A stretch of 64,000 bases of DNA from assembly GCF_010389155.1 (NCBI RefSeq), contig NC_057768.1, forward strand, positions 6,942,501-7,006,500, read 5' to 3'. The notes below the pieces were generated by a model, which saw only the letters and a program-made list of their open reading frames with translations, was not told the DNA's origin and did not search any database. Made by a program: the position numbers and the translations under genes. Origin of the DNA: Erigeron canadensis. Taxonomy: Eukaryota > Streptophyta > Magnoliopsida > Asterales > Asteraceae. Shown here piece after piece: positions 54,630 through 64,000 of this stretch (position 1 is the first letter of the stretch; every line of letters starts with the position of its first letter).

Positions 54630-56980
54630 GTGGGAACAGTGGCTCATTCGATCAAGCCACTGCTGGCCAGATGCAGATCATCTATGCACTGGCACATGGA
54701 CGTTTCTTGGACTTTGCTGCAGTTATTTTTGAAGATCTTAAGGGCAAAGTCACCATTAAAAACAGATCGAGTTCAGTGCCTTTCGCTCGATTCCTATCAC
54801 TTATCTTCAAAAGTGAATTGAGCAATGAATATATCATCGCTGGAGCAAATTACATCAACTCTCCAAGGATCGCCAACACTGTCTATAAGACTCCAGCCTG
54901 CGATCCTGAATTATTTGAAGCAAAATATGCTGAGCTCACTCCTGCTATGTATCAGGTACTTCTTTCTGTCTATCCCGAGCAGTATGCTCCTAATCCTGCT
55001 GGAGCTGGTGTGTTGGTAATCCCCCCAGCAGCCTCCAAAGCTCCCAAGAAAACCAAGAAAAAGAATTTGAAAACACTCTCTTCCACTTCACCTCCTGCTG
55101 TTGTCCCAACACAGCAGCAACGAGTATCAAAGGGCCCAACCACTAAGGTTAAGAAGTCCTCACGGCCCAAGGACATTAGAAACCCAGCCAACCCATCAGC
55201 AGTCTCCCAACAGACTGCTGACGAGAATATGGGAAACAGTGATCAGCCACCTCAAACTTCTGTAGGCGAGGTTGGTGTCGATATTGGGTCAACCCAACCC
55301 ACTAGAGTTGAGTCAACCACCCCTATAATTCCTTCCTCTTCTCAACCTTCTAAGTCGCTGACAGCAGCCAGATCACAGGTGTTGCTAGAGTCAGCAAATT
55401 CTACGGCCGATGATGAGTTGGTGCAACAACACACTGACTCTGAGGCACCCGGTTCCCCTAACCCCTTAAATTTCTCTACTGAAGCAACATTGGTTGAAGG
55501 TGACGGTGGTGCTGATGTGGTTGGAGGTGAGAATGTTGGTGGAGGTGGTGATGAGGTGGTTGAAGGAGAAAATATTGTTGAAGGTGGTGTTGTTGCTGAA
55601 ACACATAATGAGACAATTATTGATGAAAACCCTGAAGGCCCAACTGACTATATGAATGAAGGTGTAGGGTGTAAAGCAGAGGGTGCTGGATTGGATGTGT
55701 TGGATGATGAGATGGTTGATATTGAGGAAAGCAAGTTCGAACTAGAAGAGTTCACTATTGATGAATTCCAGCTGGACACCTCCACCCATGCTGATGAACA
55801 ATTTGCTAGTGATCTGGAGGATGATGACGAGGACACTGCTGCTGATACTAATGATAATGCAGCAGTTGTCTCTCTTGAAATGGCTGCTGCTGATGACAAT
55901 GCAGCAGCCTCTATTGAAGTTCAAACTGAAGCAGCTGTGGAGACAAGCTCAGAGGCGTTGATTAATGCACCTGCTGGTGGAGTGTCACCAGCAGTGAGGG
56001 CATTGGATGATATGATTACACTAAGGATGCCTTCCTTCAGCATGCCTTCTTCCTTTCCCAGCATGTTTGAAAGTCAACCTGCCAGCAAATCTGCCAATAT
56101 TCCGCTGACTGCCAAAGAACTGGGCCTTGCTTACAATACTAACTCTTCTGAAAGGCTTGCCAGAATTGAAGAAACCTTAAATGACATATCCAAGGCTGCT
56201 CATCTAGCCATTGAAATAAAAGATACTGAAGATGACGCCTTGGTACGAACACTAAAAAGCTGGTATGTCAGGCAGCAGGAAAACAGTGCCAGCATCGAAA
56301 GCATCAAGGAAAAATCCATCTCCCTAGCTGCTGATCAAGAAAAACTGCGCACATCTCTCTCCTCTATCAAAAAAGATCAGCAGATTATTCTGGGGACAAG
56401 TCGATCGCTGTGCAAATCTGTAAACGCCACCAAAGTCATGGCTATGAAGGCATCCACCAGCAGCTCCTCTGCAGCTGCTGAAGTTACGCAACTTGCTGAT
56501 CTAGTCTCTCCATTTATCTCCAAAGTGGAAGACAACACCAAGGCTATTCATGCCTTGGATGCTCGTGTGGCCAGTCTTCCTACTCCTCAAGCTTCATTCA
56601 CTGAGGAAGATCGTAAGTGCCAGCAGAAGTTGGAAACAGAGGTTGCTGAAATAAAGAACCTGCTAACCCAACTTCTAAACAAAAAAGATGCTCCCGCAGC
56701 AGTAGTGGAGGTAGTTATCAATGATACTACCTCCAAGGGGGAGAAACTTGATGCTGTTCTCTATGATCTTGTCTCTGAAGCAGTTAAGAAGGCTGCTAAT
56801 GATTTCATTAAAGAAGCTGTTGACAAGATCATAGATGAAAATGACAACACTTGTACAGCCACCGAAACTACCAATGATGAAAGGGCAATAGTGGCTGTAC
56901 AAGACGTGGAAAGTAATGTTATTCCCCCTGCTGGTGCTGAGGGGGAGCGACAGTTAATGATGATCAATGCTCCCCAATAG
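54497..56980 (+). CDS. Copy B third ORF, main part
   Basis: After the 1-bp break this frame is open for about 800 codons. It covers the globular C-terminal half (YALAHGRFLDFAAVIF, SVYPEQYAPNPAG), the Pro/Ser-rich and acidic disordered region, and a Lys/Glu/Ala-rich coiled-coil-prone part (SIESIKEKSISLAADQEKL; ETEVAEIKNLLTQ). It ends at an in-frame TAG. No transmembrane segment seen. Confidence 0.8.
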   Translation: MEGLAGLHWIWYKCGASASCAQQSSKEVFAGVWRLLFTHVIQCLGGNSGSFDQATAGQMQIIYALAHGRFLDFAAVIFEDLKGKVTIKNRSSSVPFARFLSLIFKSELSNEYIIAGANYINSPRIANTVYKTPACDPELFEAKYAELTPAMYQVLLSVYPEQYAPNPAGAGVLVIPPAASKAPKKTKKKNLKTLSSTSPPAVVPTQQQRVSKGPTTKVKKSSRPKDIRNPANPSAVSQQTADENMGNSDQPPQTSVGEVGVDIGSTQPTRVESTTPIIPSSSQPSKSLTAARSQVLLESANSTADDELVQQHTDSEAPGSPNPLNFSTEATLVEGDGGADVVGGENVGGGGDEVVEGENIVEGGVVAETHNETIIDENPEGPTDYMNEGVGCKAEGAGLDVLDDEMVDIEESKFELEEFTIDEFQLDTSTHADEQFASDLEDDDEDTAADTNDNAAVVSLEMAAADDNAAASIEVQTEAAVETSSEALINAPAGGVSPAVRALDDMITLRMPSFSMPSSFPSMFESQPASKSANIPLTAKELGLAYNTNSSERLARIEETLNDISKAAHLAIEIKDTEDDALVRTLKSWYVRQQENSASIESIKEKSISLAADQEKLRTSLSSIKKDQQIILGTSRSLCKSVNATKVMAMKASTSSSSAAAEVTQLADLVSPFISKVEDNTKAIHALDARVASLPTPQASFTEEDRKCQQKLETEVAEIKNLLTQLLNKKDAPAAVVEVVINDTTSKGEKLDAVLYDLVSEAVKKAANDFIKEAVDKIIDENDNTCTATETTNDERAIVAVQDVESNVIPPAGAEGERQLMMINAPQ

Positions 56981-56998
56981 GATACAGCTGTTGAAGAA

Positions 56999-58171
56999 GT
57001 GCTCAGCCCTCACATTATTGCAGCAGGTCAGGAAGCTGCCAGGCAACAATTGTTAGAAAGAATGGGGGCTGAGGCTACAAGGGTTCCAGCCAGTAGAAGG
57101 CCAGAATATTATCTTAATGCTGACAATCTCTCCATCATCTCCCCAGCAGGCAATCAATTCCAAGTGATTGACATTCTCGCTCTAACTGCTGAGGGAAAAA
57201 CTCAACAAGAGGCACTGGAGGAGCTTGATAGAAGGAAGCTGAACAAAGAAAATGAAAAGAAAAACTTAGAGCTCATTGCCAATATGGCCCTTGCTGAGAA
57301 AGATGAAATGGATGGTGAGCAGAAAATGCTACTACTCACTGGTGGGCCTGAAGCGCTGTACAGACAAAAACAAGCAGATGTTGAGCAGCTGGTTAAGGAA
57401 AAGAGGGAAAAGTTTGAAAGGGAAAAGGCCAGGTGGTTGGGAATTATGGATGAAAGAAAAAGACCCGAAAAGATTGTTGTTGTGGAGGTAAGAAAAGCTG
57501 CCATGGGTACACAGACTAATCTGAAGTTCAGGAGGGAAGGTCTTCCCACTCCAGTAAAACTCGTGAATGTGAAGCTGAAAAATCTTGGGGTGTCTGAATG
57601 GTTTGAAGTTTATATGCTGATCAAAGATAAGAAAGCTGCTAGCTACGATCGCCTTCAAAACATGCTCAAGAAATTTTTCAAAAGAATTCTGGAGTATGAA
57701 ACTAAATTCAAGGAAGATCTTCCCCTTCTGAGAACTATATTTGGCACTCTAGCAGCTGTCTCTCAGACAGCAGGTAGAAGGGTTCCAAAAAGGAAGATAT
57801 CCAGCAAACCTCTGTCTGCTGACCTCCCTCCAATTCCCACTGACGCTATCTTAAACCTAAGGCTTCCCCCCAGGGCTCATTTTGAAGAAGGAAAGGTACT
57901 GGAACAACCTGCTGGCATCTTCTTCAACAATTTCGCAAATGATCAATTATTCTTTCGCCTTGAAGAGATGGAGAGGGCTTCTACTGGATTTCTGGTTGGG
58001 TTAAGGAAAAGATTTGCAAAAATGGATTGTGCCAGACCAGTAGTCAGCAGAATAGAAGAAGAGCTGATGAAGCCCCACAGGTTGAGTGATCCAGTACTGA
58101 GGATAGCAAAGCAAGAAGAAGCTTTTGAAATTGAAGCTGCTATGGCGTCCTCCAGCACTTTTAATATGTAA
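56999..58171 (+). CDS. Copy B third ORF, C-terminal coiled-coil part
   Basis: In the same frame as the preceding part, separated only by the TAG at 56,978-56,980. Rich in Glu/Lys/Arg helices (RRKLNKENEKKNLELI, LVKEKREKFEREKARWL), then a basic, more globular end finishing in SSSTFNM. Stop at 58,169-58,171, about 110 bp before the polypurine tract. Together the parts would make about 1,370 codons. Confidence 0.78.
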   Translation: MLSPHIIAAGQEAARQQLLERMGAEATRVPASRRPEYYLNADNLSIISPAGNQFQVIDILALTAEGKTQQEALEELDRRKLNKENEKKNLELIANMALAEKDEMDGEQKMLLLTGGPEALYRQKQADVEQLVKEKREKFEREKARWLGIMDERKRPEKIVVVEVRKAAMGTQTNLKFRREGLPTPVKLVNVKLKNLGVSEWFEVYMLIKDKKAASYDRLQNMLKKFFKRILEYETKFKEDLPLLRTIFGTLAAVSQTAGRRVPKRKISSKPLSADLPPIPTDAILNLRLPPRAHFEEGKVLEQPAGIFFNNFANDQLFFRLEEMERASTGFLVGLRKRFAKMDCARPVVSRIEEELMKPHRLSDPVLRIAKQEEAFEIEAAMASSSTFNM

Positions 58172-58280
58172 ATTGTAAATGATGTAACTTTTCTAGTATA
58201 TGAAATAAAGAGCCTTCTTCTTCCAATTATTTCTATGTTTTCTCAAAAAAAATTTCATCCAGCAAGTCTCCTCAGCTAAT

Positions 58281-58290
58281 AGGGGGAGAT
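58281..58290 (+). promoter_or_regulatory. Polypurine tract
   Basis: AGGGGGAGAT immediately before the 3' LTR primes plus-strand synthesis. The copy A equivalent is lost in the gap. Confidence 0.9.
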
Positions 58291-58940
58291 TGTTAAAGTC
58301 TGAGATTCGCTGAATGCTGGCTGATACACGTCGTCAGCAAGTCTCTAACAAGTCATCAACAGATGAAGAGACGTCTTCAGCGGGATGCATGCTGACCTAA
58401 GTTTGTCATGGCGGGAAATATTCAAACTACATGAAGACAAAAAGGTCACGTGGTGGGTAACCAACTGTAATTTGCCTTTAATGGCAAATGTACATGTTGG
58501 GACCTAAGCAAGGGTTCTCTCTCTCTCTTACCCGATTTGGTATAGAAGACAATAGGCACATGATTCAAGTACCATGAGCCAATTGAAAGTCGACAACCAC
58601 CATCAAGTCACAATCAAAGCAGGCTGTGTTGCCCCAAGTCTTCCCCTATATAAAGCAACACAGTCACATTGTTTGAAGTGCGTCTGGCCATCTTAAAAGT
58701 GTGTCACTTGAAATTGTCTAAGTTTTTCTTGTCTATTTAGACTTAGCAATTATCTATGTTCTTTTGTATTCTTGTAAGTCAAGTGTAAGATCAACCATGT
58801 ATTCATCGTTTAATAAATGATACATATGATTATCCTTGCATTGATGCATTGCAATTGAACTTTACATTGATCTTGTTACTTACTTTCTTTCTTTCTTGTA
58901 TACTTAATTAAAACATAAGTTGTGCATTCGTGGACCCTCA
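58291..58940 (+). repeat. 3' LTR (650 bp)
   Basis: Begins TGTTAAAGTC, ends CCCTCA. TATATAAA at 58,647-58,654. Lacks 7 bp present near the start of the 5' LTR and differs at roughly ten positions. Confidence 0.92.
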
Positions 58941-58945
58941 GTTTT
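58941..58945. other. Target-site duplication GTTTT (right)
   Basis: Matches GTTTT at 32,866-32,870 left of the 5' LTR. Confidence 0.8.
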
Positions 58946-59567
58946 TTTATGGAGCAAGTCCATACATGATTTGAATGTACCTGTTTGATCATTTAGCAGT
59001 AAAACATGACTTGAATTGATCTAGTCATTAGTAATTTCATCTGGTTGATCTTTTAGAAGTAAAACATGACTTAAATGTACCTGGTTGAAATTGTCACCTT
59101 TAATTTATTAATTTGTCCATTTGTTCAGCGAGCATTTATACAAACTCTACTCTTTGCCAAGTTCCCAAGTGAATTAGAGCTGAGTGAGCAAGTATAGCTA
59201 AACAAGCTTTATACGCGACCTTGAACGTTATTGACGTCTTTGCCCATGGGAAGCTTTGAAGAGACGAAGGCGCGTAAATCTGAAAAATCATCTTCAGCTT
59301 CACCTCCGCCTGCATTCGCAAGTATAGCAAGACAAACTTTATGATGTGCCTATTTTCTTCTTTACTAAAGTAGTAGTTAGACTATCTTCTTCCTAATGTT
59401 CATATGCGTTACCACTGTAATTTTGAGGATTGACTTTTAAATTTATCAGAGATGTGTAAATAACAACTTTTTATGTTTAATAATATACTTAATTTTCCAG
59501 TAGTGTGTTTGTTTCTGTTAAGTTTAGTTTCAAGCTTTATATAAATCCTTATTGATATCTAAGATAT
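58946..59567. other. Intergenic, no supported feature
   Basis: TAAAACATGACTT-GAA/AAATGTACCTG motifs recur within 58,965-59,090. A minus-strand frame at 59,136-59,330 has no recognisable domain. Confidence 0.4.
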
Positions 59568-59743
59568 ATGAGGTGGGGTTGTCTCGCACTTAATTCGGGT
59601 GAAAAATCCCTCACATCTTGATTTTTTATTCCATAAAAATTATAAGGCTGAATCATTAATTCATCTTACAAAAACTATTTAAAAAGTAGAATGTGAGGGG
59701 TTTTTCACCTATGTTGGGTGTGTAACAACCTCATACTCACCTT
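59568..59743. mobile_element. MITE-like inverted-repeat element, ~175 bp
   Basis: The left half GGGGTTGTCTCGCAC...GGGTGAAAAATCCCTCACAT pairs with the reverse complement of the right half GAGGTTGTTACACACCC...AGGTGAAAAACCCCTCACAT. The arms are about 50 bp and the centre is AT-rich and non-coding. Exact ends uncertain. Confidence 0.6.
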
Positions 59744-59768
59744 TCCTATATATATATATATATATTAT

Positions 59769-59899
59769 GGGAAGTGATATTCGTACCACAGGTTGTGATA
59801 AATCTACCACACATACGTATTAGTAACTTGTATAGTGTGTTCAGAAAGTTGTATTGTGTGGCAGGTTTATCAAAATTTATGGTACGGATATCATTACTC
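59769..59899. mobile_element. MITE-like inverted-repeat element, 131 bp
   Basis: GGGAAGTGATATTCGTACCAC at the left end and GAGTAATGATATCCGTACCAT (reverse complement of the right end) are imperfect terminal inverted repeats; pairing continues inward through TGATAAA-CT-CCACA. Flanking TA dinucleotides fit a TA target site. It follows a (TA)n run at 59,747-59,765. Confidence 0.65.
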
Positions 59900-60334
59900 A
59901 TATATTATGGTACAACAATTCTGAAAATAAAGAAATTTATATGGGAACCTGTATAATAAATAAAAAGGGGGCCTTTAACTTACTAAATAAACCAATTTCT
60001 AATTAAGAAAGGGTTTGTATAAATATGTAAGAACGTATTTTAAGCATGAAAATAAATGATTTCTAAAAATGCTAACGAAACCGGTTATGGGATTTAAAAA
60101 TGATTTTTTTTATTAATGAAACCACCTCTTAGTAAAAAAAAGTTTTCATTGTTTTCATAGAAACCAATCTCCTTTACAATCTAATAGAAATCTCATTAAA
60201 ATTTCTTTAATAGAAATCGGTTGTAAAATTGGTTTTTAAAGTCCCTTACAACCGGTTTCCTTTACAAATTTAAGTACTAATGGATTCTTAAAAAAATTAC
60301 TATTTAATATTTATGGTTTTCTAATTAAGAAGTA
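59900..60334. other. Non-coding, ACCGGTT/AACCGGT inverted motifs
   Basis: GAAACCGG...and CAACCGGTTTCC type motifs in both orientations between 60,078 and 60,262. CTAATTAAGAA occurs at both edges (about 59,998 and 60,322). Possibly a decayed element; not assigned. Confidence 0.35.
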
Positions 60335-60882
60335 GCAAGATGGTATGTCAGCCAGCAAGCCGAAACAGGTTTTGTCATATAGGATCCTAATCCTCTATCG
60401 TTGCTTCTCTCTAAGGCATTTTCAATGGAGTTTTTTACAAATTTTTTTTGTAATTTTGAGTCTTTAAAAAAGCTTTTGTTTAAGTTTTTTCTTATTGGAG
60501 TGAAAAAAGGTTGATGTTTTTTAAGTTATTGGAAAAATATAACACTTACCTTTTCTTTTCTTTGTTTTGTTATTAAAAACTATTTAAAAGACTTTTTGTG
60601 AGCTTTTCCTATTGGAGCAAAGAGTTAATCAATAGTTTTTTAAATAAAACTTTTAGCAAATGACTTTACTATTGAAGATGCTCTTACAACCCCATATGGA
60701 GTATCGTTATGGCAAATCTATTTGCACTGATCCAAATATGTGGCTTTTTTTCATGTAGTTGATTGATTATTAAACATTGTACTTGAACTCATAAAACATG
60801 TAGAATGATTACTGAGTAGTCACAATTATTATTTAATTACGACATATTCACCCGTCGTCATCTGCAGATACACTGCTAGCTT
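60335..60882 (+). repeat. Dispersed repeat family, copy 2 (MITE-containing)
   Basis: Aligns with 6,018-6,302 throughout except for a 272-bp insertion. Substitutions suggest an old duplication. Confidence 0.8.
60411..60682. mobile_element. MITE with paralogous empty site
   Basis: Ends AAGGCATTTTCAATGGAG and (reverse complement) AGAGCATCTTCAATAG are terminal inverted repeats. The paralog at about 6,095 reads straight through TTGCTTCTCTTACAACCCC, defining the insertion. Flanking CTA/TTA is consistent with a 3-bp target duplication. Non-coding, AT-rich. Confidence 0.75.
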
Positions 60883-61734
60883 ATATATTGTAATGACACA
60901 AACTATAGAATATTTATACATTCCGAACTTCCATCGTCAATAATATCGAAATAATGTCTTTAACTTTAAGTGGCCTTATCATGTTTGTGTCTAAATAACT
61001 TCATGTAGAAAATCAAAATTATGTTCCGTGTTGCATGGGCATTATGCTAATGTAATAGAATGGACCATGATTTTTTGTTCCTGGTATATCGCCGTTTAAA
61101 TATATTGGGATCAAACTTCACTTAACTACTTAAGTACTTTACTTTGACCATATGCGCAAAAGCCCATCCTAATTAAATACTTGACTATGTTGTGGTTAGG
61201 AATGTGGTTGATCAGATTTAAACGGTCCATACATATGAACACTTTGAATTATTATTCTTATTATTATTATCATTTTTATATTATGTTAGGTGATAAGTCG
61301 TTATTCATGAAAAAGTAGAGAAGAGAATAAAGACTTAATGAAAATCTCCAAAAAGATCAATTTCATTAGATCAATTTCGTGCAAGAAGTTTGAAGAAATA
61401 ATTCTTTATTATGAAGTATAATTTAATAATCCCCGCAATGGTTTGCAATAAATTTTAGCGAAGTATTGATTGGGAAGAGGACAATAGTTAGCATCTGAGA
61501 CATTACAGTAACATCCAATTGAACATCAATTGAGCAGAGCTTGAACCACGAATGCTTGAGAAATCCAAGACTCTCGAAACAATTCCTTTTCAAAAACTTG
61601 ACTTTAGTTGATGTGGATAATAGTTTGTTCGACTTGAATCTATATAATGAGTACTTACGGTGAAATTTGGTCTAGAGAAAATCTAGAACGGTCAAAGAAA
61701 TGTTTCGTCGTAAGTTAGCGTTTATTTATTTATA
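60883..61734. other. Intergenic, no supported feature
   Basis: AT-rich with a short (TTA)n near 61,250. No coding frame supported. Confidence 0.5.
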
Positions 61735-62170
61735 CTCCTATACATTTATACTACCTATACTCCATTAATAAGCAAACTACCCCACCCCCTTTTAACACCT
61801 CTACCTTTAAAATGTCTTTTATGCCCTCCTAATTTACACTACCATATTTTTTCTCCATCATGCTCATTACACACACATACGTTCATCCGATTTTCGATTT
61901 TCTCTCCCTCCCCCCTTCTCTGATTTTCTCCCCCCATAAACACCATCCACCACCGCCCCAAATACCACCATCCACCGCCGCAATCCACCTTCTATGTACG
62001 CTATCCCCCATAAACACTATCCACCACCGCCCCAAAAACCACCATCAAACTACCATCCACTGTCGCCGGCTTATTTTTTTTCTTTTTCATCGTCGCCGCC
62101 CCACAAACCACCATCAAACTACCGGCGTTTTTTTCTTATTCCCCGCTGCATCGTGCGGGTACAACGCTAG
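61735..62170 (+). mobile_element. Non-autonomous Helitron, ~435 bp
   Basis: The 3' end is textbook: CCCGC-TGCATC-GTGCGGG hairpin, TACAACG, then CTAG at 62,167-62,170 followed by T. The 5' side begins about TCCTATACATTTATACTACC (61,736), as in plant Helitron families, though the base before TC is C and not A, so the start is approximate. The interior is C-rich with repeated CACCATCCACCACCGCCCCA; the Pro/His-rich open frame at 61,860-62,198 is this repeat and not a gene. Confidence 0.75.
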
Positions 62171-63019
62171 TATTATAAAAAGAATAGCTCCATGTTGAAA
62201 ATTACATGGGTAAATTGTCTAAAACACCCTTAATGATTATATTATATCATCACTCCTTTAATTTTTAAAATTTCTCAAATAGCTTTTTACATCAAACACT
62301 TTTACATCAATTATCTATATTACTCGACGTAGTCTCTATCACCAACGGCTGTCCCCCACACCATCATCGCCACGAATACCGCCACATTACACGAGTACTA
62401 TATTAGTATTCAATAGTTATCGTATTAAGTTAACAATGCAACATCCTAGTGATTTAACTATTCAAGTTATACTATAGATGTATAATGACGGTGACCCAAT
62501 CATTATTTTTTTATTGATTAGACTAGTAACCACGCAATATAGTGGCTGTGATTACGGGTAGGGTGACTAGTGTCGTCGATGGTTGCAGCGACAGTATGAG
62601 CATTCATGTAAATATAAATGAGGATAGTGTAATTATTTTTAATAGTAAAAAATGTTTGTTGTAAATAATTTATTAACTGGATTATAAATATATATTAAGT
62701 CGAGATATTTAAAAACCAAAATCCTTTTCTACTTAAACTGCAAGTAAACCTTAATTTGACCAATCCATTTCGGGTTAAATTGCAAGGTAAACCTTACTTC
62801 TAAATATTGTTTCTTTCCCAATAACATCCGAAATTTCAACTATGCCACTCTTTCGGGTGACATTATTACAAATTTTGTTGTAATAATGTCTGTACACCAT
62901 TATGAGTACTCAAAGTGTAATTATCAGACAAACAAAACTTGAATATAGAGGAAAATTTTATTAAGATAATAATAATGACGAATAAGTACAACATGCTATT
63001 ATATTAGGTCCTTTAGTAA
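62171..63019. other. Intergenic, no supported feature
   Basis: No gene. The last 150 bp may be LTR or 3' sequence of the copia fragment to the right. Confidence 0.4.
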
Positions 63020-64000
63020 GTCTCATCTTCAACACGTGTCCTACGAAGATTTAAGGAGGAAGACCTTTGGTCAATTGATCCGCTAGCATATTATGTGTAC
63101 TTTTGTACTCAATACAAAAAACATTTTCCTCAATCCGTTCGCTTACAAACAGATACTTTGTATCAAGATATAGCTCAGCGCCAGTTGAACTGTTACCGTT
63201 AAAGAAAGTTACCACAATTGAGTTATCACAGTAAAGCTTCAATGGTCATAATTAGTATTGACAATTTGAGTCCACTGACTAGGTTCTTTAACAACATCCC
63301 ATGACATGATATAATAAACGGCAATGTATTCAGCCATCATGGTGGACGTTGCAGTCAGTTTCTGTTTATGACTCCGTCAAGAGTCAGGTCTGCCAGCTAA
63401 TCATAAACATATATCCAAAAGTAGACTTCTTATCAGAATCAGAACATCCTACTACTTCTAAGTTGTCACCTCTTCTATAAGTTAATGTGTATTCTTTGGT
63501 CCTTTGCATATATCATAGAACCTTTTTTAGCCGCTTTTCAATATGCTAATTCGGGATTAGATAGTTAACTCCCAAGCATATCGGTGACATAAGCGATATC
63601 TGGACAAGAACATACCTGAGTATCCATAATGCTCTTAATTACTGATGAGTAAAGTATCATCCTCATTTGCTCCTTTTCAATTTCAGTGCTCGAACTTTGG
63701 AAACAATTACATACGTCTCCTTTTACTACTGTAGCTATAGTGGGTGTGTAGTGTTTCATGTTATGGCGTTCTAAGATGTGTTCAATATAAATCTTTTGAG
63801 AAAGAACCAGAACATCATTACGTATGTCTTGGTGTATTTTGATACCTATGACATAAGAGGCATCACCAAGATCTTTCATGTCGATATTATGCAAATAGTA
63901 AATGCTTGAACTCACGCAGCATATCCAAGTTGTTACTTGCAAGTATAATACCATCCACGTGCAAAATAAGGATTGTAAGTTTACTCCCACTAATCTTGAG
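63020..64000 (-). pseudogene. Decayed Ty1/copia pol fragment (RT end and RNase H)
   Basis: On the minus strand, from the window edge inward: MKDLGDASYVIGIKIHQD and LVLSQKIYIEHILERHNM (about 63,880-63,760; the RT C-terminal block), CSCPDIAYVTDMLGS (about 63,609-63,565), then in other frames YRRGDNLEVVGCSDSDKKSTFG (RNase H start), AEYIAVYY, and KLYCDNSIVVTFF ... ADQLTKGLPP (63,242-63,051). Sequence order is that of a copia pol of a lineage different from the SIRE-like element. Many stops and frameshifts; the rest lies beyond 64,000. Confidence 0.85.

Larger units (their letters stand above)
32871..58940 (+). mobile_element. SIRE-type Ty1/copia LTR retrotransposon, assembled as LTR-A-gap-B-LTR
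   Basis: Two LTRs beginning TGTTAAAGTC and ending CCCTCA bound the unit, and GTTTT (32,866-32,870 and 58,941-58,945) is its 5-bp target-site duplication. The order gag, protease, integrase, RT, RNase H is copia; the large third ORF after RNase H places it in the SIRE/Maximus-like group. Internal copy A is 33,528-45,738 and copy B 46,036-58,290, about 12.5 kb apart and nearly identical. A 100-N gap and a partial LTR (45,839-46,035) lie between. One outer target duplication for the whole tandem means either LTR-LTR recombination or, more likely, one element assembled twice. Confidence 0.9.

Noticed and set aside
59136..59330. Minus-strand 64-residue frame
   Set aside because: No recognisable motif, start context or neighbouring exon supports it.
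61860..62198. 112-residue Pro/His-rich open frame
   Set aside because: It lies wholly inside the non-autonomous Helitron's C-rich repeat and runs across the element's end.

Overview
This is a transposon-dominated stretch of AT-rich plant nuclear DNA. The intron-bearing Helitron Rep/helicase and RPA genes, a SIRE-like Ty1/copia element primed by initiator tRNA-Met, Ulp1/Ptta transposon genes and many MITEs point to a seed plant. The style of the copia third ORF and of the Helitron ends suggests Asteraceae, but that is an impression and not a database result. I see no intact, clearly functional host gene.

Layout. 1-3.9 kb: decayed transposon gene with an Ulp1 (C48) cysteine-protease domain, followed by an array built on a TCAAATTTGA palindrome and a small coiled-coil reading frame on the minus strand. 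4.4-12.7 kb: non-coding repeat country, with a MITE, a Helitron 3' end at 6,311, a 0.9-kb foldback element, microsatellites and a block (9.6-11.6 kb) that recurs at 28.4-29.6 kb. 12.7-27.6 kb: a decayed autonomous Helitron on the minus strand. From its 5' side it carries a multi-exon RPA1-like gene, then the HUH-Rep/Pif1-helicase gene. A captured two-domain B3 gene fragment lies on the plus strand near its 3' end and contains a ~750-bp near-perfect palindrome. 28-32.5 kb: second copy of the 9.6-kb block, a minus-strand exon with good splice sites, and a plus-strand Ptta/En-Spm plus Ulp1 transposon gene, broken.

32,871-58,940: a SIRE-type copia retrotransposon shown as LTR - internal A - 100-N gap - LTR tail - internal B - LTR, flanked by one GTTTT target-site duplication. 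A and B are almost identical, share the same pol frameshifts, and differ mainly by single-base homopolymer indels that become denser towards the gap. The simplest reading is one insertion of about 13.6 kb assembled twice, from the unmerged ends of two contigs. The element has gag, protease, integrase, reverse transcriptase and RNase H, then a 4 x 106-bp tandem repeat and a large third ORF of about 1,370 codons in the env position but with no envelope-like features.

59-64 kb: three MITEs (one with a paralogous empty site at 6.1 kb), a short non-autonomous Helitron ending in a textbook hairpin plus CTAG at 62,170, and a rotted minus-strand copia pol fragment running off the right edge. Exon limits were derived by eye from frames and GT/AG signals and are approximate unless stated.
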